Assembly: GCA_027117675.1 (NCBI GenBank)
Contig: JAJAYM010000282.1
Span: 1-6,118, forward strand
From: Actinomycetes bacterium
GTDB taxonomy: Bacteria; Actinomycetota; Actinomycetes; JAHEKZ01
DNA length: 6,118 bases
Direction: 5' to 3'
Shown here: positions 5,723 through 6,118 of the stretch, in pieces
Layout of the letters: every line of letters starts with the position of its first letter
Numbering within the stretch: position 1 is the first letter of the stretch
The notes under the pieces: generated by a model
Told to the model about the DNA's origin: nothing
Seen by the model: the letters and a program-made list of their open reading frames with translations, nothing else
The model's database searches: none
Position numbers and translations under genes: made by a program

Positions 5723-5728
5723 AGGCTA
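5723..5728 (-). promoter_or_regulatory. -10 element for leaderless transcription of the GCS2 gene
   Basis: TAGCCT on the minus strand (TAnnnT type) is followed by six bases and then the GTG start at 5716, the same geometry as at the parA-like gene. GTGACT about 18 bp upstream (5752-5747) could serve as a weak -35. GGGG lies too near the start to be a good Shine-Dalgarno. Confidence 0.55.
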
Positions 5729-5784
5729 GAGCCGTTGGCCACACCGAGTCACTTAAAAGCGGCAGGCCAACCTCGGGCGACCCC

Positions 5785-5970
5785 TCAGCAGCCGTAGGGG
5801 CGTGACGGGAGTCCGTGCGCATCCCAGTCTTCGGTGCCGCGAGGTGAGGGCCGGTGGCCGTAGCCGTCCAGGGCCACCACTCGGACGACGGCCGTGGCGA
5901 CCACGACAAGAAGCATGAGCAGACCGATGGACGCCCCGCTCTGGGCGACGGCGGAGACGAACTCTGACAT
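5785..5970 (-). CDS. Small single-pass membrane protein (61 aa), function unknown
   Basis: I do not recognise a named family. The protein has a short polar N-terminus, one hydrophobic segment (about residues 14-34, SIGLLMLLVVVATAVVRVVAL), then a polar tail DGYGHRPSPRGTEDW (35-49) ending in Cys61. Arg30 and the Arg-containing tail suggest a cytoplasmic C-terminus. The ATG at 5970 is chosen because AAGGAGGG lies just upstream, one of the best ribosome sites in the window. A longer in-frame reading that runs to the window edge has no support and an un-protein-like extension. It is co-directional with the GCS2 gene 68 bp downstream, which has its own -10, so they may or may not be co-transcribed. 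Confidence rests on the ribosome site plus a clear membrane segment. Confidence 0.72.
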   Translation of the reverse strand: MSEFVSAVAQSGASIGLLMLLVVVATAVVRVVALDGYGHRPSPRGTEDWDAHGLPSRPYGC

Positions 5971-5975
5971 GACAA

Positions 5976-5983
5976 CCCTCCTT
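5976..5983 (-). promoter_or_regulatory. Very strong ribosome binding site of the small membrane-protein gene
   Basis: AAGGAGGG on the minus strand sits five bases before the ATG at 5970. It overlaps a 10-bp palindrome, CCTTCGAAGG (5980-5989). Confidence 0.75.
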
Positions 5984-5990
5984 CGAAGGT

Positions 5991-6020
5991 CCCGGCAAAA
6001 TATTGGACTATCCTGCCGGG
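5991..6020. repeat. Inverted repeat upstream of the small membrane-protein gene
   Basis: CCCGGCA (5991-5997) and TGCCGGG (6014-6020) are exact inverted repeats around a 16-base A/T-rich middle. The repeat lies just upstream of the Shine-Dalgarno. It may be an operator or a leader hairpin, with no further support. Confidence 0.4.
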
Positions 6021-6034
6021 AGAGATGTGAGCCA

Positions 6035-6040
6035 ATTCTA
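6035..6040 (-). promoter_or_regulatory. Candidate -10 for the small membrane-protein gene
   Basis: TAGAAT on the minus strand, identical to the -10 assigned to the HNH gene, lies about 65 bp before the start codon at 5970. No good -35 is present at the usual distance, so this is tentative. If real, the inverted repeat at 5991-6020 would be in the leader. Confidence 0.35.
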
Positions 6041-6118
6041 GCGACACTGCTAAGGGTCCCAGGCATTGGCCCATTCAGATTTGTGCTATGACAATATAAC
6101 CGACACACTGGCCCCATG

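Noticed and set aside
6095..6118. Possible + strand promoter (TATAAC) and an ATG at the right edge
   Set aside because: Only three bases of any such gene are in the window, with no ribosome site and no clear -35, so no gene can be supported.

Overview
The window reads as chromosomal DNA of a high-GC actinobacterium. The support is strongly GC-biased coding, GTG starts, TAnnnT-type promoters placed for leaderless translation, a mycobacterial/actinobacterial-type LexA box, and the families present (DUF222-HNH, DUF1990, actinobacterial-style photolyase, YbdK-like GCS2 ligase). I cannot place it below phylum. I see no tRNA, rRNA, CRISPR array, transposase or integrase.

Left part (1-2831): the C-terminal FAD domain of a class I photolyase enters from the left edge on the + strand. 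It meets, tail to tail, a minus-strand pair made of a DUF222/HNH nuclease-like gene (13E12-repeat type) followed by a DUF1990 gene. The photolyase and DUF1990 genes share one CTAG palindrome that supplies a TAG stop on each strand.

Control region (2832-3245): this gene-free gap holds a near-consensus minus-strand promoter (TTGTCA-N17-TAGAAT). A perfect LexA/SOS box overlaps its -10 and expected start point. The gap also holds a 10-bp-stem hairpin in the predicted HNH leader, a second 10-bp inverted repeat, and a leaderless-type -10 for the + strand parA-like gene. HNH, and possibly DUF1990 by read-through, are therefore predicted to be DNA-damage inducible.

Centre (3246-4479): a ParA-type ATPase is followed by a tandem array of 15-bp repeats that starts on its stop codon, and then by a small protein with a C-terminal ribbon-helix-helix-like domain and a good Shine-Dalgarno. 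This has the parts of a compact type Ib-like partition cassette (ATPase, candidate centromere/operator, small DNA-binding adaptor), but it lies between ordinary chromosomal genes. It is the best candidate here for an undescribed system.

Right part (4480-6118): a YbdK-like carboxylate-amine/glutamate-cysteine ligase lies on the minus strand, convergent with the RHH gene and with its own leaderless-type promoter. Upstream of it, also on the minus strand, is a 61-residue single-pass membrane protein with a very strong Shine-Dalgarno. No complete gene is visible beyond that.
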